From Lachnospiraceae bacterium (lineage in GTDB: Bacteria > Bacillota > Clostridia > Lachnospirales > Lachnospiraceae): a stretch of 64,000 nt of DNA. Below, one piece after another: positions 54,817 through 63,230 of this stretch. The translations under genes were made by a program, and so were the position numbers. Position 1 is the first letter of the stretch; every line of letters begins with the position of its first letter. Under the pieces are notes generated by a model that saw only the letters and a list, made by a program, of their open reading frames with translations, was not told the DNA's origin and did no database searches. The stretch covers positions 1-64,000 of the forward strand of contig JAQYAV010000137.1 of NCBI GenBank assembly GCA_029338675.1, given 5' to 3'.

Positions 54817-56220
54817 ATGATGAGATCACTTTATTCTGGAGTGGCTGGTCTTAAGACACACCAGACAAAAATGGACGTAATAGGTAACAATATTGCAAAT
54901 GTTAACACAATAGGCTTTAAGTCTTCATCGGTTTTATTTAGAGATGTTTTATATCAAACAACTTCTAATGCAACAGGTGCGACAACAAATACAGGTGGTA
55001 CAAATGCAACTCAGATTGGTTTAGGTACAAAGTTATCTTCTATATCTTCATCTATAACAGATACAGGTGCTTCACAAAGTACAAATAATCCATATGACTT
55101 AATGCTTAATGGTTCAAGCTTCTTTATTGTTAATAGAGGTGGAACAAATTATTTTACAAAAGTAGGTTCTTTCCAGGTTGATGGTTCTGGTTGCCTTGTT
55201 ACAAGTAATGGATATCAGGTTATGGGTTGGCAAGTTGATCCAGAAAATCCTTCACAGATTAAAAAGGATATTGTATCAGCAATATATCCTGAATCAGTTG
55301 ATAAGAAGGTTTCTAACCCAGAGCAGACAACAAAAGCATATATGACAGGTAATGTAGATTTAACTGATAAGGATTTATCATCAGCAGATGGTAAAAGTAT
55401 TTCAGTTTCAATATACGATTCTTTAGGTTATACATATACTGTAAAATTCAAAATGACTCAAAACACTAATCAGGCTGATAAGTCCTTGTATAATCTTGAA
55501 ATCACATCTCTAAAAGATGCAAATAATATTGAGTTACTTGGTGCTGATGACCCAACAACTGCTGCAAAAGAGGGCGGTTATAGAGCATCGTTAGGTGGTA
55601 AAAATTCTATTGCAATAAAATTTGACCCAGATTCAGGTGCTTTTGTATATGCAGGGGCACAAAACCAAAAAGATGCTTTGCTTGAAATTACACCAGTTGA
55701 TGCTTCAAAGGGTGATGTTTTTAATTCAGTAGTTAATGGTGAACAGGTTAATGGAATTACAATAGATTTTTCTAACCTTACAATGTTTGAATCAGATGGA
55801 AATTCAACAGCTAAAATGGTAAGAGGTGCAACGGATTCAACAGGCGGCGGACGTGCAATGGGTAAACTTAAGGATGTAAGTGTTGATAATTCAGGTTTAT
55901 TGTATGGAATATACAGTAATGGTGAGACAAAATTGCTTGGCCAAATTGCTGTGGCAAACTTTAGTAATCCAATGGCACTTGAAGCAGTTGGAGATAGCTT
56001 GTATATCACAACACAGAACTCAGGTGATTTTGATGGAGTTGGTTCTGCAGTAAACGAAGATGGCGGAAAAATGTCACAGGGTGTACTTGAAATGTCTAAT
56101 GTTGACTTATCTGCTGAATTTACAGAGATGATTACAACTCAAAGAGGTTTCCAGGCAAATTCAAGAATAATCACTACTTCAGATTCGTTATTAGAAGAAT
56201 TAGTAAATCTTAAGAGATAA
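54817..56220 (+). CDS. flgE: Flagellar hook protein FlgE
   Basis: 467 aa. Seen: the axial-protein N-terminus MRSLYSGVAGLKTHQTKMDV and VIGNNIANVNTIGFKSS, and the C-terminal helix LSAEFTEMITTQRGFQANSR. The middle includes hook-specific domains (DSLGYTYTVKFKMT). ATG follows GCGGAGG. It is the last flagellar gene here; the flbD, motA, motB and fliL genes that usually follow in Clostridia are missing. Confidence 0.97.
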   Translation: MMRSLYSGVAGLKTHQTKMDVIGNNIANVNTIGFKSSSVLFRDVLYQTTSNATGATTNTGGTNATQIGLGTKLSSISSSITDTGASQSTNNPYDLMLNGSSFFIVNRGGTNYFTKVGSFQVDGSGCLVTSNGYQVMGWQVDPENPSQIKKDIVSAIYPESVDKKVSNPEQTTKAYMTGNVDLTDKDLSSADGKSISVSIYDSLGYTYTVKFKMTQNTNQADKSLYNLEITSLKDANNIELLGADDPTTAAKEGGYRASLGGKNSIAIKFDPDSGAFVYAGAQNQKDALLEITPVDASKGDVFNSVVNGEQVNGITIDFSNLTMFESDGNSTAKMVRGATDSTGGGRAMGKLKDVSVDNSGLLYGIYSNGETKLLGQIAVANFSNPMALEAVGDSLYITTQNSGDFDGVGSAVNEDGGKMSQGVLEMSNVDLSAEFTEMITTQRGFQANSRIITTSDSLLEELVNLKR

Positions 56221-56346
56221 AAGAGGAAATAAAGCGTCTTTGATTGGATAAAAAAGGAAACATAATATTTTTATATTTGATGTAAAAAATGCAAAATAAC
56301 AATACAATAAGTGTAATATGTCTTAGTTAAAAATGAGGTGTTAATT

Positions 56347-56635
56347 TTGCGAAAAACAAAGATTATTTGTACTTTAGGGTCAGCTGTTGATACTGATTGT
56401 ATGGTAAGAGAACTTATAGCCTATTCTTTTGGATACCAAGGGGCCGGAGATAAGATTAAAAGATTTTAAAGATGGCTCAGTAATGGTAGAAAAGGGAAAT
56501 CCGATATACTGTTTGGAATAGAACAGGATGTAATAGTAATAACAGGAAGTGCAGATGTAGGTGATCCCGGAACTGATGTGATGAAACTTCATCGTATGGA
56601 GTATTTGATGTATTTCACGAATGGAGGGGTAAAAC
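56347..56635 (+). pseudogene. pyk: Remnant of a pyruvate kinase gene
   Basis: A GAGGTG site and TTG start open MRKTKIICTLGSAVDTD, the pyruvate kinase N-terminus. Frame 2 at 56441 then reads GPEIRLKDFKDGSVMVEKG, which matches the family's K-GPEIR segment about 45 residues further on. From 56515 a third frame reads DVIVITGSADVGDPGTDVMK, matching the C-terminal VVITAG...GTTN segment. Most of the gene between these pieces is deleted, with frameshifts at the joins and stops at 56467-56469 and 56519-56521. It is clearly dead. The 415-bp gap holds this and no intact ORF. Confidence 0.85.
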
Positions 56636-58573
56636 ATGGAGAGAAGAATAGCGGTATTTGCAAATGCATGGGGTGAAAAAAGAATAAGTGACTCATTAGA
56701 GAGTATAAAAAAATGTGCAATTGAGTTTGATTATGATGTATTTGTTTTTATTAGCCATGCGGCACCCGGAATGAGCAAAAATGAACAAATAGAAGAGAAA
56801 CGAATTTACAATCTGCCGGAACTGGAAGATTTTGATGGGGCAATTATTTTCTCGGATAGTATGAATTTTATTGAGCTGGTATGTGATATACGTGATCGTG
56901 CAAATAAGGCAGGCATTCCGATAGTTAATATTGGAAGTCAGGTAGATGGAATGCCATATGTAGGCACTAGTGATTTGGAGAGTATGACGGATCTTGCAGA
57001 GCATTTGGTTGGTGAACATCAGGTGAAGGATATTGAGTTTATCGCGGCGCCCAAAGATGCAGAATGTTCGAATTTAAGAATAGAAGCTGTTAGAAGCGTA
57101 TTTGCCAGGTACTCGATTCCTTTTGATGAAAAATGCATTCATTATGGTGATTGGAGCGTTAGAGATGCTATGGAAATCACCAAAAGGATTATAAGAGACA
57201 GAAGAGATAATTTACCGGATGCGATAGTGTGTGCCAATGATCTGCTTGCCATGTCTGCTTGTGTTGAATTACAAAAAGCGGGTATAAAAGTTCCTGAGGA
57301 AATAATTGTCACCGGATATGACAACCTTGAGGATGGTCAGGTTTTTATTCCTTCATTATGTACAGTTGGTCAGGATTATCCATTGTTAGGTGAGATTGCA
57401 TTTGAGAAGTTAATGAAACTTATAAATGGAGAAAAAGTCAGTGATACAGTACTAAATGGGGAGTTGATTAAAAATGGCAGTTGTGGATGCTTCAATAGTA
57501 ACGCTGCCTTGCTTAGAGAAAGAGTCTGCAAGAGTGCGTTTTATGATAAAGTAATTAGCCGTGAGTTTTCATGGAGCAATAACTGGTTTTCAAATGCTAT
57601 ATTGGATGGTGAATCAAATGGTAAACTAAAAGAAAATACCACAGCATATTTAAAAAGAACTACAATGTTCGAAAATGGCACTACATATATTTTGTTAGAT
57701 CAAAATGCAAAGTTATATTTTGCAGGTGAGGAATATACAACTTGTACAGAAGGATATTCAGATACGTTAGATGTTTTTGCGGCAGTAGAACAACGGCAAA
57801 TAATTAATTGTGATACAATTAATCGACGAGAATATATTCCCGGATATAAAAAACAAGATGGCGTTACTAAAATGTATATATTTTTCCCTGCTCATTTTGT
57901 TGATTGGGTATTTGGATATATAGTTGTAGAGGACTGGTTAGTTGGAATAGAAACAGGTAAGCTTAATATATTTGTAAATAATTTTAATCAAACGGTTGAA
58001 AAGCTTAAGCAGAATATTTCACTTGAACATTTAAATGAAAAATTGACAGATCTTTACACAAAGGATTCCTTAACCGGAATATATAATCGCTTTGGATTTA
58101 ATAATGAAGGAAAGAGAATATTTGATGAAAGTAAGCATAAAAAGAAACATATGGTGCTAATGTTCATTGATGTTAACCGAATGAAATTAATAAACGACTA
58201 TTATGGACATCTGCAAGGGGATATTGCCATAAAAGTGGTAGCCGAAGTAATTAAAAAATGCATCAGTGAAAACTGGCTTCCTATCCGATTTGGTGGAGAT
58301 GAATTCCTTGTTGTAGGACAATGCGATAAAGAAGAGGATATTATTGAATCAAAGGAAAGGATAGTATCAGGTGTTAAGATAGCAGGTAAAAAAATGAATT
58401 TGCCATTTTATTTAAGTATAAGCTGCGGATATTTGTATTTTTGCCCGGAAGACGAAGGAACTTTGGATAGCTATATAAAGCAGGTAGATGAGTCGATGTA
58501 TGAAATTAAAGCATATATGCATGCCTCGGATACAGAGTTAAGAGAATTCGAGGAAAGATGTAAGAAGCTTTAA
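56636..58573 (+). CDS. Diguanylate cyclase with LacI-type ligand-binding sensor (GGDEF)
   Basis: 645 aa. Residues 1 to about 290 are a periplasmic-binding-protein fold of the LacI/GalR sensor kind (EKRISDSLESIKKCAIEFDY, FDGAIIFSDS, DAIVCANDLLAMSACVELQK, IIVTGYDN), with no helix-turn-helix DNA-binding part, no signal peptide and no membrane helix. A middle region (about 320-460) and a short helical linker lead to a GGDEF domain (about 475-640): DSLTGIYNRFGF, and the active site RFGGDEFLVVG. I see no RxxD inhibitory site. Probably makes c-di-GMP in response to a small cytosolic ligand. The ATG follows GGAGGGG. Codon use looks richer in CCG than the flagellar genes. Confidence 0.88.
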   Translation: MERRIAVFANAWGEKRISDSLESIKKCAIEFDYDVFVFISHAAPGMSKNEQIEEKRIYNLPELEDFDGAIIFSDSMNFIELVCDIRDRANKAGIPIVNIGSQVDGMPYVGTSDLESMTDLAEHLVGEHQVKDIEFIAAPKDAECSNLRIEAVRSVFARYSIPFDEKCIHYGDWSVRDAMEITKRIIRDRRDNLPDAIVCANDLLAMSACVELQKAGIKVPEEIIVTGYDNLEDGQVFIPSLCTVGQDYPLLGEIAFEKLMKLINGEKVSDTVLNGELIKNGSCGCFNSNAALLRERVCKSAFYDKVISREFSWSNNWFSNAILDGESNGKLKENTTAYLKRTTMFENGTTYILLDQNAKLYFAGEEYTTCTEGYSDTLDVFAAVEQRQIINCDTINRREYIPGYKKQDGVTKMYIFFPAHFVDWVFGYIVVEDWLVGIETGKLNIFVNNFNQTVEKLKQNISLEHLNEKLTDLYTKDSLTGIYNRFGFNNEGKRIFDESKHKKKHMVLMFIDVNRMKLINDYYGHLQGDIAIKVVAEVIKKCISENWLPIRFGGDEFLVVGQCDKEEDIIESKERIVSGVKIAGKKMNLPFYLSISCGYLYFCPEDEGTLDSYIKQVDESMYEIKAYMHASDTELREFEERCKKL

Positions 58574-58674
58574 TGTTATTTATATTTGCAAGGGTAAACT
58601 ATATATATTTGTAGTATCAATTAACGAGTTTCGTAAAAACATATTTGAATTGTATGTGAGGCGGGGGAAGTTTA

Positions 58675-59137
58675 ATTAATAACAAGATTATAATACGTCC
58701 GGAAGAACATAGAGATTATCATAGTATAATAGCTCTTATTTTACGTTCGTTTCAAGAAGGAACGGATTATTCTGATGGTACGGATATTATTGCGTTGGTA
58801 GAAGAAATCAGAGATTCAAAATATTATATCCCTGAATTATCATTTGTTGCCACCGGTATCTGTTCATGCTGATTATTTTCACCAGGGAGTTGGCTCTGCC
58901 ATGTTGAAACTGGGAATAGAAAAGGTTAAAGAATTGGGTTATAAAGGAATAACCGTTGAAGGAAATTATAAATTTTATAATAAAGTAGGTTTTCAAACAT
59001 CATCAGAATATAACATTTTCCCAACAAGTGGAATTCCAATGAAAGAACCTAGGTGTATGATGTGCCAGGAAACCTATAAAGGTTCCCTGGATGGCATACA
59101 TGGTTATATCGTTTATGATATGTATTATAATGCGTAG
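58675..59137 (+). pseudogene. Broken GNAT acetyltransferase
   Basis: From 58675 a frame without a clear start codon reads IIIRPEEHRDYHSIIALI and runs to a stop at 58870-58872. A second frame (track ORF 58844-59137) continues PPVSVHADYFHQGVGSAMLK, which carries the acetyl-CoA-binding Q-x-x-G-x-G, then EGNYKFYNKVGFQTSSEYNI. Intact relatives need about 40 more residues between the parts, so there is an internal deletion plus frameshift. The family is sure, the substrate unknown. Confidence 0.75.
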
Positions 59138-59370
59138 CAAAACAGACATGTTTGCAAAATTATTGAGCTATTATAATGAAAGTAGAGCTTTATTCTTTCG
59201 TAATAGAATAAAGCTGTCAAGAAGTTCGGTGTAATTTATAATAGGGTTACATTTGTCTCGTGTAAGAAATCATCTGCACAAATAATTAGGATTTTCATGG
59301 ATATAGTCTGGAATTTATTCATGAAATTAAATGTATCCACAGAAGAAGAAATAAAGAGATTAAAAAAGTA
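59138..59370. other. Gene-free stretch with one hairpin
   Basis: Contains a perfect 11-bp hairpin, AGCTTTATTCT (59186-59196) and AGAATAAAGCT (59205-59215), without a T-run. A 33-codon ORF starting at the ATG near 59297 has no good ribosome-binding site and looks like residue. Nothing else is seen before the riboswitch promoter at 59371. Confidence 0.5.
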
Positions 59371-59399
59371 TTTACATATAGTGATAATTAGCCTATAAT
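59371..59399 (+). promoter_or_regulatory. Promoter of the riboswitch-exchanger transcript
   Basis: TTTACA at 59371-59376, exactly 17 bp, then TATAAT at 59394-59399; predicted start near 59406, about 30 bases before the aptamer. Confidence 0.75.
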
Positions 59400-59437
59400 C
59401 TGAATAAAATATTAAGAGGATATATTAATAGCCCCAA

Positions 59438-59543
59438 TATTAGGGAGTAGTTGGCACCTGATTAAAAGGTGCGATATTGTTCGTCATCACGTCAGAATAA
59501 TCTGACCGGGCAGTATCCATACATAAAAGTATGTAACGAGACT
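59438..59543 (+). ncRNA. yybP-ykoY family (manganese) riboswitch aptamer
   Basis: Seen in order: TTAGGGAGTAG, a GCACC/GGTGC hairpin, TCGTCAT, a GTCAGA/TCTGAC hairpin with ACCGGGCAG, a CATAC/GTATG hairpin, and AACGAGAC. This order and these conserved blocks match the yybP-ykoY riboswitch, known to sense Mn2+. The downstream gene is a CaCA exchanger, one of the gene families this riboswitch commonly precedes. In this riboswitch class Mn2+ usually turns expression on. Confidence 0.88.
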
Positions 59544-59588
59544 TTTATTGCACTTATTTTTGTGCAGTAAGAGTCTCGTTTTCTCTTT
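59537..59588 (+). terminator. Riboswitch-controlled terminator
   Basis: CGAGACTTTTATTGCAC (59537-59553) pairs with GTGCAGTAAGAGTCTCG (59562-59578), followed by TTTTCTCTTT. The 5' arm uses the aptamer's conserved CGAGAC, so the terminator and the folded aptamer exclude each other; ligand binding should permit read-through. Confidence 0.85.
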
Positions 59589-59625
59589 CTGCACAGAAAA
59601 AATTTTTTATGAGGAGGAGTTTATT

Positions 59626-60543
59626 ATGATGTATGTGTTACTTGTTGTTGGGTTTGTTTTGTTGATTAAGGGGGCAGATTATTTTGTAGATGGCTCGTCG
59701 TCAATAGCCCGTATTCTTAAGGTGCCATCTGTTGTAATCGGACTTACCATCGTTGCTGCGGGAACCAGTGCTCCTGAGGCGGCAGTTAGTATTACTGCAG
59801 GACTAGCCGGAAATAGTGATATTTCCTTGGGTAATATTGTTGGTTCGAATTTGTTTAACCTTTTGATGGTAATAGGTATAAGTGCTATCACATGTCCGGT
59901 TGTGTCACAAAAGGAGATATTAAAACGTGATATGTGGTGGAATATTGGCGTTTCGGCGGCACTGCTTATGCTAATCTGGGACCATAAAATCAGCAGGATA
60001 GAAGGGGTTATCCTGTTAGCCTTGATGGCTGTATATTTGTTTGTTGTAATACGTAGTGCCATGAAAAATCGTGTTCAGGATGATTCATTAAAATGTATGT
60101 CCGTTCCGAAGAGTATACTTGCGATTGCGCTTGGACTGGGAGCTATTATATTTGGCGGAAATCTTGTTGTAGACAATGCCAGCCTGATTGCAAAGGCGTG
60201 GGGCATGAGTGATACATTGGTTGGACTGACAATTGTAGCTGTTGGAACTTCACTTCCGGAGCTGGTAACTTCAATTGTAGCAGCTAAAAAAGGGGATTCC
60301 GGTATTGCACTGGGAAATGCTGTCGGGTCATGTATATTTAATATTTTATTTATTCTTGGTATGTCTTCTGTTCTTTCTCCTATACATGCTGTGACTGAGC
60401 TGGTTATTGATACAGGAATTCTAATAGCTGTAAATGCTTTGATGTTTATTTTTGCACAGACAAAGAAGGAAACCAGTAGGTTGGAAGGTATTTTTTGTAT
60501 AGCCTGTTATCTGGCGTACAGTATGTATATAATAATGCGGTAA
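59626..60543 (+). CDS. CaCA-family sodium/calcium-type cation exchanger, Mn-riboswitch controlled
   Basis: 305 aa from ATG 59626 after GGAGGAG (59629 is also possible); the track start at 59548 lies in the terminator and is wrong. About ten membrane segments in two inverted halves. The alpha repeats are GLTIVAAGTSAPEAAVSITA...GNIVGSNLFN and GLTIVAVGTSLPELVTSIVA...GNAVGSCIFN, of the YrbG group. The manganese riboswitch suggests it exports Mn2+ (or Ca2+) when manganese is high. Followed by a terminator hairpin. Confidence 0.93.
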   Translation: MMYVLLVVGFVLLIKGADYFVDGSSSIARILKVPSVVIGLTIVAAGTSAPEAAVSITAGLAGNSDISLGNIVGSNLFNLLMVIGISAITCPVVSQKEILKRDMWWNIGVSAALLMLIWDHKISRIEGVILLALMAVYLFVVIRSAMKNRVQDDSLKCMSVPKSILAIALGLGAIIFGGNLVVDNASLIAKAWGMSDTLVGLTIVAVGTSLPELVTSIVAAKKGDSGIALGNAVGSCIFNILFILGMSSVLSPIHAVTELVIDTGILIAVNALMFIFAQTKKETSRLEGIFCIACYLAYSMYIIMR

Positions 60544-60587
60544 TATCTCACAAAACAAAATAAACAGGGTGTGTTTTCAAGGAAAAT

Positions 60588-60634
60588 ATGATAGAATATT
60601 AACCAAATAATTGGTAATATTCTATCATTTTTTT
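60588..60634 (+). terminator. Terminator or attenuator just before the fprA-type gene
   Basis: ATGATAGAATATTAACCAA (60588-60606) pairs with TTGGTAATATTCTATCAT (60611-60628) with one bulge, then seven T directly joined to the AGGAGG of the next gene. It can end the exchanger transcript. Confidence 0.85.
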
Positions 60635-60651
60635 AGGAGGTTATACAGCAG

Positions 60652-61824
60652 ATGGATATTAGTATTTCTAATTCAATTAAGTACATAGGAGTTGATGATG
60701 AAGATATTGACCTTTTTGAGAGTCAATATGTGGTTCCCGAGGGAGTAAGCTATAATTCATACTTGATTATGGATGAAAAAATTGCTCTTATGGATACAGT
60801 AGATGAGAGAAAAGAAGATGAATGGGCAAAAAAACTTATTGATTGTCTTGATGGAAAAAAGGTAGATTATCTAGTTGTGTCACATATGGAACCTGACCAT
60901 TCAGGTAGCATAGAAAGAGTTCTTAGCCTCTTCCCTGATGTTACATTGGTTGGAAATGCCAAGACATTCCAGTTTATGGCTCAGTTTATTGATGCTGATG
61001 TTGAGTCACTTAACAAAATTGTTGTTAAGGAAGGTGATGAATTATCTTTAGGCGAGCATGTTTTATCATTTTATATGGCACCTATGGTTCACTGGCCGGA
61101 AGTTATGGTTACATATGAGAAGACTGAAAAAGTATTGTTCTCTGCAGATGGGTTTGGTAAGTTTGGTGCGTTAGAGCTAACTGCAGGGGATGACTGGGCA
61201 TGCGAAGCCAGAAGATATTATTTTAATATCGTGGGTAAATATGGTGCTCCGGTACAGATGCTTCTTAAGAAGGTATCAACTCTTGACATTGAGAAAATCT
61301 GTCCTTTACATGGTCCGATTTTGACAGAGAATCTTTCGTATTACATAGGTCTTTATGATACCTGGAGCAAATATGAGGCTGAAAATAAAGGCGTTCTTGT
61401 TGCGTATGCTTCAATTCATGGAAATACAGGTAAGGCTGCCGAAAAGATTGGTGAGCTTTTAAGAGAGGCTGGAGTTGAAAAGGTGGTTGTAAGTGATCTT
61501 GCAAGAGAAGATATGGCTGAGGTAATAGAAGATGCATTTAGATATGATAAAATGGTGCTTTGCGGGGCAAGCTATGATGCAGGGGTATTCCCATGTATGC
61601 AGGATTTCTTGAACCATCTTCAGGCAAAGGCTTACCAGAACAGAAAGGTTGCATTATTGGAAAATGGTTCATGGGCACCATCAGCTGCAAAGACTATGAG
61701 AAGCATATTGGAAACTATGAAGGATATTACTATTTTGGACCCGGTAGTAACAATTAAGTCAACTATGAAGGATTCTGATATGGATGCTATTAAAGCTCTT
61801 GTAGTGGCTGTAGCTAACAGCTAA
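60652..61824 (+). CDS. FprA-family flavo-diiron protein
   Basis: 390 aa, usual length. N-terminal metallo-beta-lactamase-like domain with the diiron ligands in SHMEPDHSGS, MVHWPEVM, FSADGFG and CPLHGP, then a C-terminal flavodoxin domain (from about residue 250, VAYASIHGNTGKAAEKIGEL). No rubredoxin domain is attached. Such proteins reduce O2 or NO to protect anaerobes. AGGAGG precedes the ATG. The terminator just upstream leaves room for a promoter only inside the hairpin. Confidence 0.95.
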   Translation: MDISISNSIKYIGVDDEDIDLFESQYVVPEGVSYNSYLIMDEKIALMDTVDERKEDEWAKKLIDCLDGKKVDYLVVSHMEPDHSGSIERVLSLFPDVTLVGNAKTFQFMAQFIDADVESLNKIVVKEGDELSLGEHVLSFYMAPMVHWPEVMVTYEKTEKVLFSADGFGKFGALELTAGDDWACEARRYYFNIVGKYGAPVQMLLKKVSTLDIEKICPLHGPILTENLSYYIGLYDTWSKYEAENKGVLVAYASIHGNTGKAAEKIGELLREAGVEKVVVSDLAREDMAEVIEDAFRYDKMVLCGASYDAGVFPCMQDFLNHLQAKAYQNRKVALLENGSWAPSAAKTMRSILETMKDITILDPVVTIKSTMKDSDMDAIKALVVAVANS

Positions 61825-61868
61825 AAAACTTGATGTTAATGGGTTTATGCCAAGGGGGTATTGGTATT

Positions 61869-63209
61869 TTGATTAAAGATTTTAAAACGGAGTATAATAA
61901 TAAATTAAGAACTCCTGAAGAAGCGGTTGCTGTAGTAAAAAGCGGTGACTGGGTAGATTATACAAGTTCTTTGGGAAAACCTGTATTGCTTGACAGGGCG
62001 CTTGCAAAGAGAAGAGATGAGTTACATGATGTTAAAATACGAGGAAACCTTATTACAGGTCCTATTGAAGTAGCGGAATGTGATGAGAGTCAGGAACATT
62101 TCATTTATCATAGCTGGCATTGTTCTTCCTATGAGAGAAAGTTATGTGACAGAGGACTTTGCTATTATATTCCTATGGTTTTCCATAACAATGCAGCGTA
62201 TTACGAATACTTTTTAAATGTAAATGTTGTTATGGTAAGCGTTTCACCTATGGATAAGCATGGTTTCTTTAATTTCTCCGTAAATACAGGTGTAGCTGCA
62301 CCTATAACAAGAATTGCAGACATTGTAATTGTAGAAGTAAATGAAAATATGCCAAAGGTTCATGGTGGATATGATGAGTGTATTCATATATCTGACGTGG
62401 ATTTTATAGTTGAGGGCGAGCATGAACCATTCGTTGATAATCCGGTTACTCCACCTAAGGAAACTGACAAAAAAATTGCAGAGCTTATTTTGCCTTACAT
62501 TGTCGATGGAGCGACTTTGCAGCTTGGTATAGGAAGTATGCCAAATGCGGTGGGAGAAATAATTGCAAAATCAGACGTAAAGGATTTGGGAATGCATACG
62601 GAGCTTTGTTCAGATGCATATTTGTCCTTGTATCTGGCAGGCAAACTAACGAATAAAAGAAAAACAATAAATAGAGGAAAAGGCGTATTTGGATGCGCTA
62701 TTGGTTCAAATGCACTTTACGAGTGGCTGGATGATAATCACGGCGTTGCGGCATTTCCTTTGGAATACGTTAATAGTCCGGGGATAATTGCACAGATTGA
62801 TAATATGGTTTCTATAAATAGTTGTGTGGCGGTTGATTTGTATGGTCAGGTTGCATCTGAAAGTTCGGGCTCCAGACAGATTAGTGGGACCGGAGGACAA
62901 TTGGATTTTCTGACAGGTGCCTTTGCATCAAGTGGTGGAAAGGCGTTTATTTGTATGAGCTCAGTGTATATTGACCGTTATGGAAATCCACATTCAAGAA
63001 TCAAACCGCAGTTTAACGGAGACATTATTACATCGCCAAGAAGTCAGGTTTATTTCCTGGCAACGGAATATGGTGTAATTAATATTGAAGGGCGTTCAAC
63101 CTGGGAGCGTGCTGAACTTATTATTTCCATTGCTCATCCTGATTTTAGAGATGAACTTATAAAAGAGGCTGAAGAAAGAAAAATATGGAGACGTTCCAAT
63201 AAACGTTAA
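61869..63209 (+). CDS. Acetyl-CoA hydrolase/CoA-transferase family, butyryl- or 4-hydroxybutyrate-CoA transferase like
   Basis: 446 aa from TTG 61869, 10 bases after AAGGGGG; the track start at 61830 adds an unlikely extension. Class I CoA-transferase of the Cat1/AbfT/But type: VKSGDWVDYTSSLGKPVLLD, TGVAAPITRIADIVIVEVNE, the glutamate in LGMHTELCSDAYLSLY that forms the CoA thioester, and GSGSRQISGTGGQLDF-type glycine-rich C-terminus. Moves CoA between acetate and butyryl-, 4-hydroxybutyryl- or similar acids. The length and the HTELCSDAY motif suit butyrate-pathway enzymes of Lachnospiraceae, but substrate cannot be fixed by eye. Confidence 0.88.
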   Translation: MIKDFKTEYNNKLRTPEEAVAVVKSGDWVDYTSSLGKPVLLDRALAKRRDELHDVKIRGNLITGPIEVAECDESQEHFIYHSWHCSSYERKLCDRGLCYYIPMVFHNNAAYYEYFLNVNVVMVSVSPMDKHGFFNFSVNTGVAAPITRIADIVIVEVNENMPKVHGGYDECIHISDVDFIVEGEHEPFVDNPVTPPKETDKKIAELILPYIVDGATLQLGIGSMPNAVGEIIAKSDVKDLGMHTELCSDAYLSLYLAGKLTNKRKTINRGKGVFGCAIGSNALYEWLDDNHGVAAFPLEYVNSPGIIAQIDNMVSINSCVAVDLYGQVASESSGSRQISGTGGQLDFLTGAFASSGGKAFICMSSVYIDRYGNPHSRIKPQFNGDIITSPRSQVYFLATEYGVINIEGRSTWERAELIISIAHPDFRDELIKEAEERKIWRRSNKR

Positions 63210-63230
63210 TTTTGTTGAAGGTGAAAATAT

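Noticed and set aside
59297-59398. 33-codon ORF after the GNAT fragment
   Set aside because: No ribosome-binding site and it overlaps the riboswitch promoter; probably residue of older coding DNA.
59548-59625. Track start of the CaCA exchanger at 59548
   Set aside because: It lies in the riboswitch terminator; GGAGGAG before ATG 59626 fixes the true start.
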